Shown here one piece after another: positions 25,391-37,600 of a stretch of 64,000 nt of DNA (position 1 is the stretch's first letter; every line of letters begins with the position of its first letter). A program made the position numbers and the translations under genes. Where the stretch lies: NCBI GenBank assembly GCA_032719365.1, contig CM064864.1, positions 2,718,317 through 2,782,316 of the forward strand. The letters are read 5' to 3'. Source of the DNA: Prinsepia uniflora (taxonomy: Eukaryota; Streptophyta; Magnoliopsida; Rosales; Rosaceae). The notes under the pieces are model-generated. The model saw nothing but the letters and a program-made list of their open reading frames with translations, was not told the DNA's origin and did no database searches.

Positions 25391-27509
25391 TAATTTTTTT
25401 TTATTTATATAAAAATTGTGAATTTTAAATTTTGAATATTTTTGTTTTTATTAATAATTCTTATATGACCACCATGACCTGGTATCAATAAAAAAAACTT
25501 TTCAATTTGAGAAAATAAATACGTTAACATTTTTAATAATCGTATTTAAAATTACCTATAATATTAAAAAGATAAATATTATACCTATAAAGTCATTTGT
25601 TTCCCTACCTCTAATGTTTTTACAATAATCATAACTTATAGGTATAAAAAAATATATATTTAATTTACATACTATATATATGTACGTAGCAAATAGAAAT
25701 TTGTTCTAGCCTTAACCTAAAGACAAACCCTCTATACCTATAAAACATAATGGATAGAGATCGGCCTTATTCTAATGGAATTCAAATACCTCACAAATAA
25801 ATTCTTCAAAAAAGTAAGTCGAGATAATATGGATTTTTTTTTTGGGAAAGGAACAAGAAGATAATATGACCTTAATTAAATTATTGGGGCAATATAGGAA
25901 AATAAAATTAATATTTTTTTTAAACAATATATAAATTGCTGAGTATAATTCTAGAAATGTGGACTAATTTTAATGTTAAATATTAAAATTAGACTAATAT
26001 ATAATTAATTAATTTAAATACATGCCTCACAATTTATATAGATAATTTTAATTAAACTAAAATAGAATTTATGTTGGAATTATATATAAGTTAATATTAC
26101 TTTAATGTGCCCTTAAAACGGATAGTTACAATTATATCCCCTATGTTATAACATAAAAATTGAATGTATCACGTAATTATAATGCAATATTATTTAATAA
26201 TTTATAGTGAATGAGTTGATAAGTTTTATATATTAAAGTGGTTAAATCTCTGAGTTAATTAATCAATCTAAATAATAAAGTGGAACATATAATTAAAGGA
26301 AGTTCTTGTAAAATTCGACCATTATTTATTTGTTATATATCTATTCGATTTTTCCACTGGTAAATTAAATTGAATAAAATAAGCTTTTATATGTGGGGTT
26401 ATCTATTTTATCCAACAAAAAGTATCAAAAATAGTGTTTTTTCATACAACGAAAGTAAGATAAGGAAATTCTTAATTACGCTGTTTTTTGTTTTACTAAA
26501 AGAACAAAAAAAAAAGTTTTAATACACCGGTATTGGAGAAGAGAGAAAGAAAGAGAGATCGTACATATTGAATATCGATATTTTTTTTAAGATACTAGAG
26601 AAGAGAAATTATACACGTTTAATATTTACCCCACCCTTTCTAAAAAACAAATCCCAAATCTTTCCAAAAAAAAAAACTAAATTATAATATAACTAGTAAC
26701 TAAAAAGAGCAATAAATTTTAGCATATTTGAGGTAGGCCTAAATTAAGCCCCCATCTCCGCTGTCCACTTTCTAGGCCTCAGACCCTTTTAACTTTTAGG
26801 CCAGCCCAGCTTAATTCTGAAATCAAGCTTTCCACAATAAATGGGACAGTACAAATTAAAAAAAAAAAAAAAAATTCTAATTTCATCGGTCATCACATAT
26901 TACTTTTGATCAACAATAAAAATCGAGTATTCCAATTTAAAACCCCATTTCCAACGTATATAATAAAATCGATATATCGTATGGTGCATGATGGTTTAAA
27001 CTTATGATTTTTGACCAAATTCCAAGTTTTTTTCCTCCATTCAAACATATCATCAACATTAATTTTTGTTTGTTGGTAACAAGATATTGAGAATGAGATT
27101 TATAAACATTGATCATCGACTTTACTCTTTATAACTTGAAGCATTATAGTATTATACACAAGGAAAATGAAGCCAACTAGACCATCATTAATAACAAATG
27201 AGTGCTTCTATTGGTATTTTGGTACCTAGAAACGAGGGTTGGCAATATGTCATTTTGGGTTCGTGTCGTGTCATGAATTTGGTTTTATCCAAATATGCCT
27301 AATCTGAATTCAATGTTCCTATCCTAGCATTAGACCAAAATAGAAACAGAAAAGACATGTTAGAAATTAGCCCCTATAGACACAAAAGAGAAATTCACTC
27401 AAATATATACAAATTAAGTAGGCATGTAGCAAGAAATTATGATATAGTTTTTACCGTCATGTCTTGTAATTATTGATAGGAAAAATTGAATAAAAATAGC
27501 CAAATCGTA
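25391..27509. other. AT-rich intergenic sequence
   Basis: No gene is seen. Two related phrases around 26520-26620 (GAGAAGAGAGAAAGAAAGAG and GAGAAGAGAAATTATACACG) suggest a local duplication. An A-run lies at 26857-26873. Confidence 0.5.
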
Positions 27510-27861
27510 GGGTCGAAATAGGATTTAAAGTATCCCCATTACAATTTGAGTCTAAAATTCTATTAAGTCTACGTGGTAAAAAGCGATGGCCGCTTAACAT
27601 GTGATGTGGCAAAATTTGGATGAGTGATTTTAAAATAATAAAATGTTGCAGTTTCTTCTCCTTCCTAGCTTGAAATTCCCAATTCCCAGCCCTAGATTTC
27701 CAATTAGATCAGCATAAGGAATCATCCTTCCTAAAATGAAGAATTTCCCAGCCTTAAACTTCCATATTTCTCAGAGGCGATGATTAGGGCTCTGGGCACC
27801 AGGTCGGGCCAAAGGATAGAATTAGAGATGAAAAGCTTAAAGGCCCACATCCATGTCATAT

Positions 27862-27877
27862 CTCTCTTTCTCTTTTT

Positions 27878-27920
<43 letters not shown>
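27862..27920. repeat. (CT)n microsatellite
   Basis: CT dinucleotides run from about 27862 to 27919, broken by a T-run, inside the long-inverted-repeat element. Confidence 0.85.
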
Positions 27921-27921
<1 letters not shown>

Positions 27922-28438
27922 GCTTCTCCACCATCATGTAAACTCCCTCACTCTCCACCCCTCCCGTCTCGTAACTCTATCCTTTCCTTTTCTCAAAATG
28001 ACATGGCTCCGCACCCGTCTCTGTTCCATTAAGACTGGGGCGGATAACAACAGCAGAATCGGGAAACCCGAAACACAGGGATCCTACCAGAGATTACTAA
28101 GGAAGCCAATGGTGCCGTCCAAAAAAGACGTGGATGAAGTTTCCAATAAATACGGAGGAGAAGAGGAAATGGGTCAATTGGAAAGATAGGGTTTGGAAGA
28201 CACGGTTCCTCTAGTTGGGTTCATGAGGATGATTCTTCATTTTGGGAAGTATGAGAGTGAAAGGTTAGGGCTAGAAAATTCTTTATTCTGGGAAGGATGA
28301 TTCTTCATGCCAGTCGAATTGGGAATTTCAAACTATGAAGGAGAAGAAGCTCTAACTTTTTATTATTCCAAAATTGCCCATCCAAATTTTGCCACATCAC
28401 ATGATGAGTGGCCATTGCTCTCTACCACATAGACTGTT

Positions 28439-31311
28439 TGTAATGACCCGTCCCAAATTCCTAGATTAGATTAGTGACTAATCACGATTAGTGAGGCTAA
28501 TCCGTGATTAGTTGAGCGAAATCGGACGAACGATGTGAAATGACCGTTTTGCCCTTGGGCGTGGGCAAAACGTTTACTTTTCGTTCGGAAGGTCAAATGG
28601 ACTTTGACCAATGACCGTGACGTAGTTCGTGACGTCACGAGTTCATAGACAGGTGGCACGTTCAATTCCGACGTTCGAGGAAGAAGTTATGACGTTCGGA
28701 AATTTAGGGCATTTTGGTAATTTTGGTTAAAAGGGGTCAAATGTTGACTTTTTTACTGAGAGGTCCGATGGCCCTTACGTAGATCGGGACGATACGAATC
28801 CACAGACAGGCGGCACGCTGAAATTGGACTTCGAACAGGAGAGTTATAGGTCACGGAAGTTCGATTTCACTATGCACGTACTTCGAGGCAGGGCTGAGTT
28901 GCAAAATTCTGATTGGCCAGATATTTTGAGTGGGTCCCATTGACGTTTAACAAATGTCACTCATCCCATTGGACAATCCCCTAAATTGTGGATCTATGTT
29001 AATTAGATAATATTATATTTATTATTTTATAATTAATCTCTTCTAACAATCAATCCTAGCCTTCCATTTCAACTTAATCTTTAAATCCTCACCATCCATT
29101 ATTTCTCTCATATCTCATCTGATCAAACATCATCACTTCATCTTTGTTCATTTTTCTTCATTTTCCCTCAAAACCCTGAACCCCCTCCATGTTCTTCATT
29201 CTTCATTCTTCTTCAAACACAAACACCACACCTCCATCATCCATCCTTTGAGTGTGTGAGCTGAGTGTGACCGTGTGAGTGAGTGAGGGAGGACTGAGGG
29301 GCTGGACGGCTAGCCACGGCGGCGGCCACGGCGGGGAAAGCCAACCCGTGAGGTAAGGTTTATTCAAAAATTGGAAAAATGAGATTTTGAGGTTTCTAGC
29401 TAATTCTATTGATTGGGTTATGCTTCTGGGGACCTAGGGGGGAGAATGGGATGGTTTTTGAGTGCTTGGACGGCCGGGAAGCACGGCGGAGGGAGGTTGC
29501 AGCCGCAACCACCATGGCCGATCAAGGAGGTATGGCTTTTGTGTTTTTCCTTCGGGTTTTAATATCTAAATGATAGGAAATAGGATTAGGATGATATTAG
29601 GATTAAAAGGAGATGAAATGGAACTAAAATCGGTCCGAAAACCGGAGAAAACCTAGATGAACAGTACTGTGAACAGTCCGTGAATAGTAGCTGAAGGTTG
29701 AAGACGATGAATAGTGTTTTCGACCTTTTAGGGGCGCGTGGACCATAATTTGGGAAAGTGTTCAACACGGGAAATCTTCTATTCGATGTAACGAAGATTT
29801 TGGGACTGGTCTCGTGTCAATCGGACATCGTTTCGATAGATTACGGGGTGTCGGAAGGTTTAGGGTCGGTTTAAAAATAGTTAAAAGTTCGGGAAAATTA
29901 CGGGGCTTTAATGGGAGGTTAATTAAGTAGTTAGTAACCTTCTATTAAAATTTGGACAGGTTTGGGAGTCCCGGTGATGGTGATCAGCTCGAGAGAGCCT
30001 ATGACACGCAAATTGAGGCGGCAACTCGGACGGTCTGTGAGTGGACCTTGTTTTCTAAATTGGTGCATGCATAAATGTTTATTATATGTTTTATTACATG
30101 TTTGATGATGCCATGGGTGCATTTGTATGTGGTTACATATAGGCACGTATTTCGAGGTTTCGACCCTATACGGTGTCTATACGGATCTGTATTTCTTTAT
30201 AGGTCTAAATGAAAATGTTTTGGATTTCTAAAAGGATAAACTCGGGTATGAGACCCATTTGATTTTGTCTCGGGCATATGACTCAGATATCGGGCACGGT
30301 GCCCAGCTGATGCCCTATGTTCGGGCACGAGATCCAGTTATTTTTACGGTTTATGATTTCGGGTCAGGGACCCTAGATGGATTTCCAAGTTCATGACGGT
30401 TTATGGAAACCGGCATGAACTCTGGAAAGGTCATTGTGGTTCATGACGGTTTATGGGAACCGGCATGAACCTTTGTCAGGTCATTCTGGTTCATGACGGT
30501 TTATGGGAACCGGCATGAACCCTGGTTAATGGATGTTATGGTTCATGACGGTTCAAGGGAACTAGGCATGAATGTTTATGTTATGTATATATATGTATTC
30601 ATATACCTTCCTTTACTTATATTATCTCATCCGGGGAGGGTAGTTGGCCTGGGTGGACCCCGGTGTAGTCACGGAGTACCGACTGAGTGGAGTCACCCCC
30701 TAGTTGGGTTCCTTACTCTCAGGAAGGCTATGATTACTATTACCTCGGGTAGGGTCAGTGGTCTGCGGACATTGATCTTGACTTTGAGAAGACTCGGATT
30801 GAGACCTGGGTAGCACGCGCGTAGCTTTAGAAACCGTGACAGGATTGGTTGTGTGAATTATATGTATATATGATGTATGTTATATGAGATATATGATATG
30901 ATGTATGATGTGCGTTTACACAGGTTTTGGGCAGTGGCCCGTATGGTCATTTTCATTATGGTTCTTTCAATCTTGGTTTTGGGCTTAGTTTCCGCATATG
31001 ATTTCTGGATAAATGGTTTTCGAATGCATGCATGCTTTTTAGTGAAGGGTACAAATGTCTTCTCGTTAAAATGTTTTTATAAACTCTTGTTTTGTCCACT
31101 CACAGGTTTTAATGTTTTGACTGGCCTTCAGGTTGACATTGGATGTGGACTGTAGCAGAGACCGAGATATCACATACCTCCTCCGGATCCTGGCGTACTC
31201 TGATAGCCCGGGAGGGCAAAGGTCGGAAACATCCCTTGTCTGACACTCCGTGTCAGACGGGAGCAGGGTCATCCCACGTTAATCCCGGGGGGATTGGGAT
31301 GGGTCCTGTCA
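28439..31311 (+). mobile_element. Solo LTR, family A, plus orientation, 2873 bp
   Basis: It begins TGTAATGACCCGTCCC and ends GGGTCCTGTCA. It is flanked by an exact 5-bp duplication, CTGTT, at 28434-28438 and 31312-31316. No internal domain or second LTR is present. Interior landmarks are the clause minisatellite (30240-30330) and four repeats of GGTTCATGACGGTTTATGG-like text (30389-30545). CTCATCCGGGGAGGGT (30627) and CTCCTCCGGATCCTGGCGTACTC (31178) follow. It is inserted in the right inverted arm of the element at 27510-31420, so it is younger than that element. Confidence 0.88.
30385..30560 (+). repeat. Short tandem array inside the LTR
   Basis: GTTCATGACGGTTTATGG with GAACCGGCATGAAC recurs four times at roughly 50-60 bp spacing. 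Two related phrases are at 5029-5060 in the truncated LTR. It appears to be a family-specific LTR feature. Confidence 0.6.
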
Positions 31312-31672
31312 CTGTTAACAGATTTTTAGACAAAAATTGTAATTAAGTCACTCTTTTAAAATTAACAGTATAGTTTGAGTACATTAAATCTAATTTTTAT
31401 ATTTGGGGTATCTTTTTGAAATCGACCGTATAATTTGAGTACTTTTATGTAATTTTTTCTTATTAATATGGATGGACAACATAATTAATATTCCTCATAA
31501 GCTTAGCGAGAGTGAGAAGTATCATGTACTCTGTTTATTGTTACGCGGTTCTACAACTACAAGAGGCATATCTTTTAGAATTTCAATACTAATTAAGTAA
31601 ACTATTTGCATAACTAATCTGATATATTTGTGTATATATAACTATATAGACAATATTAATTACACATGAGAG

Positions 31673-34600
31673 TTAGGTAGACTTAGCTGAAGAAGTGACT
31701 GAGGATGTAACTCTAGAAAGATGGCCACTCTCTTCTGTTTGAATGTATGAATTACCAGGAGTTGACATGGTTTGAGTAGGAGAAGTTGGATTTTGCTGCC
31801 AGAAGTGATTTCTAATGGTTCTGAATTTGGAATTGATGGCAGAAAATCCAGGATCAGAAAGCAAGTCTTGAACTTCAGTTTTGCCTTCAAGCATGCTCAC
31901 TACTTGAGTCATTGTTGGTCTAAGAGTAGGAGATGCATTGGTGCACAACAAGGCAACATTTAGCATCACCATTGTCTCCTCCGATGAATATTCTGAACCC
32001 AAACTTGGATCAACCAACTCCAGTAGGCTCCCTCTCTCTTGCAGAACATAAGCCTATATAACAAAGTGAGAAAATTTCAAAAAAAAAAAACAAAAAAAAC
32101 AAAAAATAAATACAATGAAAAGAAGCAAGTTTTTGTAATTAGTTACCCACCCAGTCAAGAAGGTAGACAAATTCTTCCTTTGGCCTATAGTTTGTGTTGC
32201 TCTTTCCGCTAACAATTTCCAATGCCACAACTCCAAAGCTATAAACATCTGCTTTGTCGGTTAGGTATCCACGCATTGCATATTCAGGAGCCATATAACC
32301 ACTGCATGCAAAATTAAAGAGACAAAGTAATGGCATGTAAAAATTTCGACTTGAACCAATCCAAAAATTCAGATTTTGATGTCAGTGTGATGAATACATT
32401 GGAGCTAATCACTTCAAATAAACAAAATTTAGGGCAAACATCATTTTACATCCCAAAATTTCCGAGTCAACATCAGAATATGCCACTAGGTTTCAATTTC
32501 ATTATTTTACTTCATGTGTTTTTTAGATCACATCAATTTACTTCATTTTCATATTTCAATAATTAAATCATCAAGTAAGTTACGGACATTCTTAGTATTA
32601 ATTAAAAATTCTTACTTATGTTATTTTTCATTAAATGACTAATTATTTTGATTTAGCTACTCCTTTCAAATCAATGTATTTAAACAAGCTATACGAGTAT
32701 AATTAATTAAACTTAATGTAAATATAAATGTAATGCCCTTATAGTTTGTTAAATGCACTAATTTTAAAAAATAAATATCTAAATTAAAATAATTAGTCAC
32801 TTAATAAAAAAAAATTTGATAAGAATTTATAATGAATACAAAAAATGTTCTTAACTAAATTGATGATTTACTATTGAAATAGGCCGATGGAGTAAATTGA
32901 TTTGAACTCAAAACTTCATGGAGTAAAATGATGAAATTGAAACTTAGTTGGCCATTTTGATGTTGACCCCCAAACCTTGGGGTGTAAAATGATGTTTGCC
33001 CCAAAATTTATTATGACAAATCAAATTAATCTTAACCATTAAAACCGTATAAATCTAATGGTTGAAAATAGTGTTAAAATTTGTGTCCAAAATATAGTAC
33101 CACCGCACTGCCTGATAAATATATAGTTTAGTGACTTACATTGTTCCAGCAATCCGAGTGCTGATGTGAGTGTTGTCATCTTCATTAAGCTTTGCCAAGC
33201 CAAAATCAGAAATTTTAGCATTGAAGTCCTTATCAAGCAACACATTGCTTGTCTTGATATCACGATGCACGATTCTTAGTCTTGACTCTTCATGCAGATA
33301 GGCCAAACCTCTAGCAATACCCATGCAAATCTTCTTCCTTGTAGGCCAGTCCAATTTCAGTCTGCAACTTGAGTCACTTCCTGTGTAAAATAAACTAAGT
33401 TAAGGAAGGACAAAAATTCAAAATTTTTACACACAAGGATATATAGGTCACTTCTGTTAAATTAATGTTTATCAGGTAGTCGCTTATAACTAAGGATTTA
33501 GCTTTCAGATTTTAAGTTCTACCCAAAATCGAGAACTAAACCCTAAGCCAGTAGCTCTCCCGCGATCAACCACTATTGTACCCAAATACTTAACCTAGAC
33601 AATCCCCTTCTCTATCAAGGCCTAATAAGCATTAATTGTGAAACCACAATTCTAAAATTGTACTTGGTGATGACTGATGAGTAACACTCTTGATTCCATC
33701 AAGCACAGAAAAGTAAATTACAATTCTAAAAAATTCGATATCTTTGTATGTTAGTTTAATGATTATCATATTAAGATAATTTTATAGTTTCTAATAGTTG
33801 ATATGTCTCACCAAAAAGTGCCCGTGATACGCAATTATTTTCCATGTACTCGTAGATTAATAGCATCTGGTTCCCTTCGACACAACATCCATACAACTTG
33901 ACAAGGTTTGGATGTTGTAGGGCAGAAATCATCCCTATTTCATTCACAAATTCACGATTTCCTTGCTTTGATTTTGTGGACAGCTGCTTCACTGCAATTA
34001 TTGTGCCGTCGGATAACAGACCCTGCAAATTTGAGAAGGATGTCGTATTAACTTTCTAAAATTCGTAAAATGTCACTCGATTGTAAATGCACCAAATTTT
34101 ACATCCAAGAAAATTTACATGTTCAACGTACATAATTTTTTTTTTTAAGAAAAATTCGTTTCTATCAATATAAATAAAGGCTTGTTTGATAACTATTCTG
34201 TTAATTTTTTTTTCTTTTTCCAATTTTCACTTTTTTCAAATAAAAAAGTAGGAAGGAGGGTGGAAATAAAGAAGTGTTTTGGTATGGAAAGGAAGAAATA
34301 AAGACAGAAGATTGGGAAAAAACAAAACCATAAGTGACAAAATTAGATTTTGTCCACTTTTCTTCTGCATTTATACTTCATCGAAGAGATTATATCCTTC
34401 CTTCCTCATTCTTTATCCCTTATTTCCTCACATCTCTAAGCATAAAAAGTGAAAACTGGAAAACCAAAAATTACAATTTCTTTTTTTTTTCATAATTTTT
34501 TTGGAGGCACTCATTTGGATTTTCTTTTTCATGCAAGGCCAACCTAATAATCAGAAACCATTTAGAATAAACCAGAAAACAAAAATGGATGAACTATCAC

Positions 34601-37600
34601 ATAATAAATAAATATTACAAAAACAAAATATATATATATATATATAAACTACCTTGTAGACTGAACCAAAGCCGCCTTCCCCAAGTTTGTTTGCTGCATC
34701 AAAGTTTTTGGTTGCAGCCTTTATCTGCTTTAAAGTATATAATCCTGTTCGAAGTTCTAACTCTTTCAGCTCTGCAGCTTCAAGTCCAGTTAAGATACAC
34801 AAACCAGAAAATTATTAATATTAATAACTATTAATTTGTTTATAGAATGGTTATCGATCGACGCTCCTGAACTTTACCTAAATTCTGAACTATCTCTAAA
34901 TTTCAATATTAGAGTTTGTCAGCTATGAACTTTATTCAAACGTGCATTGATGGCTCTTCAATTCCTTCAATTTTTTGAACTATTTATGTTAAAAAACTCC
35001 ATGTGGAATGACATCTACTTGAAACGGAAAATGTTTAAAAAATTATTGACAGAGGAACATCGTTGCACATTTGGGTAAACTTTAAAGACCGTAAAATTTA
35101 ATATTGAAGTATAAGAACGATTGGTAAATTTTGAATAAAATTCAGAGACGAGGGCAACTTTTTTCTCTTATTAGAAAATTAAACATGTTTTTGTCTGGAA
35201 GTAATTGAAAGTTAATGAATAATAATCAAACCTTTATCTGCGGAGATCTTTCCTCCCAAATAGCCCATTCTCCCCAAGATGCCTAAGACCAGAAGCAAAA
35301 CAACTAGCCCAGCAGCCAACACTCCAACTACTATAATGACATCACTCTTTTTGCCATCAAACGAAGGTGGTTTAAAGTCTGCAAAAATTAAAGTTTCATT
35401 AGCTTATCAAATATTCAATATCTTCAATAAATTAAATTAAATATGCTTAATACGTTTTCATTTCTGATAGAAAAAAAAAAGAAAAAAAAAGTGAAATGAA
35501 TTACTGGGATCTACTGATATGGCCGATATTAGAGGACCATAAAATCCTCTGTCTGGGATGCCTGTGGTGCCTTTTCCAGCCCAATACAAATGGATCTTCA
35601 ACGTATGACTTGAAACAAATGAAGTAAATGTCTTAACAATAGGCTTCCCAGCTCCACCAGCTTCACTTTCTATATTGAAATCCTTCAGCACCAGCTTATC
35701 CTTCATAAAAATAAAAATAAAGTTGACTCCACAAATGTCAACTAATTTTGAAATCCGAACAATTTTCTTTTAACAAAAAAAATCGAGTTAATTGCTTATG
35801 GTTTAGGGCTTAGCGCCAAAACTCGAGAAAGTTCAACACTAAGTCATAAGCTCTCCCATCAACACTCCCTCCTCATGCTCGTAAAAACCGCTAAACCTCA
35901 TACAATAACCACCCTTGATTTCGTTAAGCAAAACGATTTGGAAAATGCTAAGAAAACCACATTATTAGAAAATACTGTAGACCACATCTCTATTAATACA
36001 GGTGGGTCATACTTGTATTATGGGCTCGACTTGTATTAGAGATCTAATCTAATACGTAGTCTAATAATAAGTCTCCCTAGCATTGCCCATAAGTTAAACC
36101 ACAGTTCTAAAAGTTGAGTTTGAATTAGTAAGTACCACTCTTAGTTGCCTAAGAGGAAATAAGTAAAATCACAATAATAAAAAACATAGGTTCGTTCAAA
36201 ATCATGATTGAGATTGAAATGGACAACTCATCAAGTTCAATATATGTTAAGTGTGAAAATAAATGCGTTCTCATTGTAAAAGAATATTAGATGGGATTAG
36301 ACATATAAGGAACTGACCTCTCCTAATCCTGCTATTTTGGATTGGATAAGTTTTCTTCTATATAATGGCTACTCCCCTCTAATCCCCTCATAATGAAAAC
36401 GCATCCGATTTTACGTTCAAAATCCATAGAATTTGATTAGTTATTGAATCAAATCCAAATCCCACCCACCAACGAGCCTCATAGTTACCTGGATGTAAAC
36501 ATCAAATATACGCTTGCCAAGGCTGTTGAATGTTTTGTCATTAGTGAAAATAATCTCAGCAAAATGAAGTTTGACCGTATAGTTTCCATTGATGAGACAG
36601 AGTCCATAGTAAGTGAGAGAGATTGGAGACAAACGAGCTGTTGTGTATAGCTCTGAATCGATTGCAGATATGTTCCTTGAAAGTGCAGACTTATTGGTTT
36701 CAATGTAGATGTCTGAATCAACATCATTGTCCATGAAGTTTCCAGTGCTGCTAAATGCCCAATTTTGACCCATGTAATACATTGAAGCACCTCTTTGTTC
36801 TCTATCTGCTTCATATCTCATGCTTCCAATACTCACTTCCTTTCCACCACAATTTATGTGCAAAGAATATTTACCTGCAAATTTTGTTTGCAAGTACATA
36901 GAAATATAAATCACAAAGCCAAAGGTGAAACAAGTTGGAGAGACTGATTCATGAAATTCTTACGTTCATCGCTTGGCGAATGGCATGGGAAATTTCTCTT
37001 CAGGCATGGTTGGATTCTACTTCTGCAACAAGGGAGAAATGTGAGCCCTAAAAACCAGCAAATCTCTCTTATTTTAGATTTATATTATTCTTATGTTTTC
37101 AACTGCCCTGAAACTGTCACCTTGTTTTCAAATATTTTCATTTCCTATCTTCGTTTTCGCTTCCCTGTTAATTTTGTTAGCGACTCTATTAAATCTTAGG
37201 CATTTTACGCCTTGAAATTGCACGTGAATCCGACTTTATCCCTTGAAACTTAATTTTTCCCAATCTACCGTATCACGCAATCCCCCGGATCACAGTAATA
37301 CTAGTAGCAAACGAGCATTTTTATTAAACAGAGAATAAAATCTTACAGTTTATCTGCGGACGAGGAGTAGCCCTCCACTAAGTTTCTGGATCATAAGAAA
37401 CCCAAAACAAAACATTGTTTGATCATTTTTCAACTAGAACATATATAGTTGAACAAGAATTTAAAAGAAATATAATTTATCATACTCACACACTCCCTCT
37501 GGGACATTCATTAGGACTCGAGCTTTCCCAAGTGAAGTTGTTGTGAGAAAGATCCCTGTAAAAACCAAATCTAGTTGAATACTAGCTAATCTGATAACTA

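Larger units (their letters stand above)
27510..31420. mobile_element. DNA-transposon-like element with long terminal inverted repeats, split by a solo LTR
   Basis: The left arm, about 27510-27765, is the imperfect reverse complement of the right arm, about 28258-28438 continuing at 31317-31400. Matching phrases include GTCTACGTGGTA against GTCTATGTGGTA, ATGTGATGTGGCAAAATTTGGATG on both sides (with a one-base offset in flanks), and GAAATTCCCAATTC. The arms are about 250 bp. The inner 27770-28250 carries a (CT)n tract and a 63-codon open frame of unknown origin at 27998. There is no transposase. The size and long arms fit a non-autonomous Mutator-like or foldback element. The outer ends and target duplication are not resolved. 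Confidence 0.6.

Noticed and set aside
36441..36914. Malectin-like open frame treated as a separate gene
   Set aside because: It is exon 17 of the LRR-malectin kinase; splice sites at 36874 and 36489 keep frame with neighbouring exons.
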